DNA from: Caulobacteraceae bacterium
GTDB taxonomy: Bacteria; Pseudomonadota; Alphaproteobacteria; Caulobacterales; Caulobacteraceae
Length of the DNA stretch: 7,912 nucleotides
Direction of reading: 5' to 3'
NCBI GenBank assembly: GCA_025351125.1
Contig: JANXWN010000077.1
Location: 1 to 7,912 of the forward strand
This document shows, one piece after another, positions 6,477-7,912 of the stretch (positions within the stretch are counted from its first letter, which is position 1; each line of letters begins with the position of its first letter). The translations under genes were made by a program, and so were the position numbers. The notes under the pieces were generated by a model, which saw only the letters and a program-made list of their open reading frames with translations, did no database searches and was not told the origin of the DNA.

Positions 6477-7352
6477 ATGGGGACTTTACTGGCGAAACTC
6501 GGATTGGGTGCGGCTCAATTTGGTCTGGACGGCGGCGTGCCGGTTCGGGGCCGCGCGCCGGTAACCGAGGTGCGCGAAATCCTGGCGCTCGCGGCCAAGG
6601 CGGGGATGTCGATCCTCGACACCGGCGCCGCCTCGCCACACGGCGAAGCGGTGTTGGGCGCCGTGATGCCCCGACCGGCGACGTTCCGCACCACCCTCAA
6701 GGCGCCGCGCGGCGATCGCGGCCCGATCTTTATTGAGGCGGAAATCCGCGTTGGCCTGGCGCGTTTAGGCCTGTCTCGCGCCGACGCGGTGATCGTGCAA
6801 TCGGCGGGCGATCTGTTTGCCGCCTGGGGTCCGATGATGTGGTCACAGCTCAAGGCGCTGCGCGACGACGGCCTGTTCGCACGGGTCGGAATTTCCGCCT
6901 ATGCCTCCGACGATCCGGTCGGCTTGGCGCGCCGCTTCAAACCCGATTTGATCCAGGTTCCCGCCAGCCTGCTCGATCAGAGGCTGTTGATCGACGGCAG
7001 CCTGGCGACGGTGCGCGCGCTGGGCGTGGACGTGCATTTGCGCTCGATTTTTCTCAACGGCCTATTGTTCTTGCCGCCCGACCGCGTGCCTAGCCAAATT
7101 CAAGGCGCCGCCGCGCGATTGTCCCGCGCGCGCCGAATGATCGCCGAAGGGCGCAGCGACCCCTTACAAGCCGCCTTGGGATTCGCTCTGTCGCGACCTG
7201 AAGCCAACGCGGTGATTATCGGCGCGGCGACCGTGGGTGAATTGTCCGCCGCCCTTGCCGCCGCCGCCAGCCCGCCCCCCGATCTCGACTGGGATAATAT
7301 GGCGCTCGACGAACCCGAAGCCTTGGACCCGCCGCGCTGGCGAGCGGCTTAA
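6477..7352 (+). CDS. Aldo/keto reductase-fold protein with altered catalytic residues
   Basis: The 291-residue protein follows the AKR TIM-barrel pattern: LGLGAAQFGLDGG (8-20), ILDTGAASPHGEAVLG (46-61), TTLKAP (72-77), ADAVIVQSAGDLF (102-114), LIQVPASLLDQRLL (158-171), RSIFLNGLLFL (189-199) and AVIIGAATVGEL (245-256). It belongs with bacterial AKRs starting LGLGTAQFGLDYG. In the usual tetrad (Asp, Tyr, Lys, His), Asp48 and Lys75 are present. The Tyr position in DTAxxYG aligns with Ser53 (His55 lies close by), and the His position aligns with Gln108. Normal NADPH-dependent carbonyl reduction is therefore doubtful, although the reading frame is intact and the rest of the fold is conserved. It could bind a ligand, use other chemistry, or be decaying. 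It diverges from the XdhC-family gene and converges on the receptor gene. Confidence 0.88.
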   Translation: MGTLLAKLGLGAAQFGLDGGVPVRGRAPVTEVREILALAAKAGMSILDTGAASPHGEAVLGAVMPRPATFRTTLKAPRGDRGPIFIEAEIRVGLARLGLSRADAVIVQSAGDLFAAWGPMMWSQLKALRDDGLFARVGISAYASDDPVGLARRFKPDLIQVPASLLDQRLLIDGSLATVRALGVDVHLRSIFLNGLLFLPPDRVPSQIQGAAARLSRARRMIAEGRSDPLQAALGFALSRPEANAVIIGAATVGELSAALAAAASPPPDLDWDNMALDEPEALDPPRWRAA

Positions 7353-7447
7353 GGGGCGTCACAACGTTCAACCATCACCTTCTTCTCCGTCATCGACGCG
7401 ATTGGGGGGAGCAAAGGCGTTTGAGTCGCGCACGCGATTGGCGCCCC

Positions 7448-7912
7448 CTAATTGAACCGCACCCCCGCAAACGCGCCCAGGCCCGGGCGGTCGAAACCGA
7501 TGGGGTTTTGATAATGTTTATCCAGGGCGTTATCGATGCGGCCAAACAGGGTGACGCCGTGCCTTAGAGCGTAGGATGCCGAGAGATTGATCGTGCCGTA
7601 GGCCGGGGCGGTCAGGCGGGTGATGGAAAAGTCGCGATTGCCGTCGATCCGCGTCCCGACATAAAGCGCCGTCGCCGCAAGCGTGAGTTGGGCGGTGGGG
7701 CGCCAAGTCGCGGTCAGATCGGCCTTATGGCGGGGGCGGCGCAGCAGGTCTTGCCGCGCGATGTCGTCGCCCGCAACGGTCCAGGTATAGTCAACGCGCA
7801 ACGCCCAACGCTCGCCGAGCGCGACGGCCGCGAAGCTCTCGATGCCGTAGGTCGTGACGCGGCCCCGGTTGGCGTAGGAATCGAAGGTGTCGTTGGTGTC
7901 GATCAGATTGCG
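7448..7912 (-). CDS. TonB-dependent outer-membrane receptor, BtuB-like (C-terminal part only)
   Basis: The last 154 residues of an outer-membrane beta-barrel receptor are visible; the signal peptide, TonB box and plug domain lie beyond base 7912. The segment shows alternating polar/hydrophobic barrel strands and the receptor features NRGRVTTYGIES, LLRRPRHKADLTATWRP, GTINLSASYAL, the near-terminal LFGRIDNALDKHYQNPIGF and a final strand GLGAFAGVRFN. These match TonB-dependent receptors, and the combination NLI...NRGR...RRPRH...GLGAFAGVR is most like vitamin B12 (BtuB-type) receptors. The substrate is an inference. The chain ends in Asn after Phe, whereas most such proteins end in an aromatic residue. 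The frame is open from the stop at 7448 to the window end, which is far longer than the piece beginning at the first internal start. Confidence 0.88.
   Translation of the reverse strand, partial: RNLIDTNDTFDSYANRGRVTTYGIESFAAVALGERWALRVDYTWTVAGDDIARQDLLRRPRHKADLTATWRPTAQLTLAATALYVGTRIDGNRDFSITRLTAPAYGTINLSASYALRHGVTLFGRIDNALDKHYQNPIGFDRPGLGAFAGVRFN

Noticed and set aside
5833..6564. Plus-strand open frame of 243 residues opposite the XdhC-family gene
   Set aside because: It is Ser/Pro/Arg-rich without motifs, and it runs across the divergent gap and into the AKR-fold gene.
7396..7441. Direct repeat ACGCGATTGG (7396-7405 and 7432-7441) between the AKR-fold and receptor genes
   Set aside because: Ten-base copies 36 bp apart with no further similarity around them; there is no associated integrase or hairpin. 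The 95-bp gap shows no convincing terminator.

Overview
The window is GC-rich and almost fully coding, and it reads like an alphaproteobacterial chromosome. This is inferred from protein style, GTG starts, 4-bp gene overlaps and a CCCTCCCC/GGGGAGGG intergenic palindrome; the order Rhodospirillales is a guess. No tRNA, rRNA, CRISPR array, transposase or phage gene is visible.

Left and centre (1-4555): a molybdenum cofactor (Moco) locus. A MobA/MocA-like nucleotidyltransferase runs leftward off the window edge. Diverging from it after a 32-bp gap are moaA, moaD, moaE, a 122-bp nested palindromic repeat, then moaB, moaC and moeA. Within each sub-block the genes overlap by 4 bp (ATGA or GTGA), apart from the uncertain moaD start, so two translationally coupled groups (moaADE and moaB-moaC-moeA) are separated by the palindrome. 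Together they cover GTP to cyclic pyranopterin (MoaA, MoaC), to molybdopterin (MoaD/MoaE), to adenylylation (MoaB-type protein) and molybdate insertion (MoeA), followed by dinucleotide formation (the MocA/MobA-like protein). MoeB, MogA, molybdate transport and any molybdoenzyme are not in view.

Middle right (4564-6389, minus strand): an XdhC/CoxI-family protein and a short-chain dehydrogenase overlapping by 4 bp. XdhC proteins serve the maturation of xanthine-dehydrogenase-type molybdenum enzymes, so the XdhC gene continues the molybdenum theme. The SDR's substrate is unknown. It converges on moeA with only 8 bp between the stop codons.

Right (6477-7912): an aldo/keto-reductase-fold protein on the plus strand whose expected catalytic Tyr and His appear to be replaced, followed convergently by the C-terminal part of an outer-membrane TonB-dependent receptor, most like BtuB.

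I see no convincing new multi-gene system. The points most worth checking are the apparently non-catalytic AKR, the REPIN-like palindrome splitting the Moco operon, the MocA-like protein carrying a MobA-type LAGG motif, and the coupled XdhC-SDR pair.
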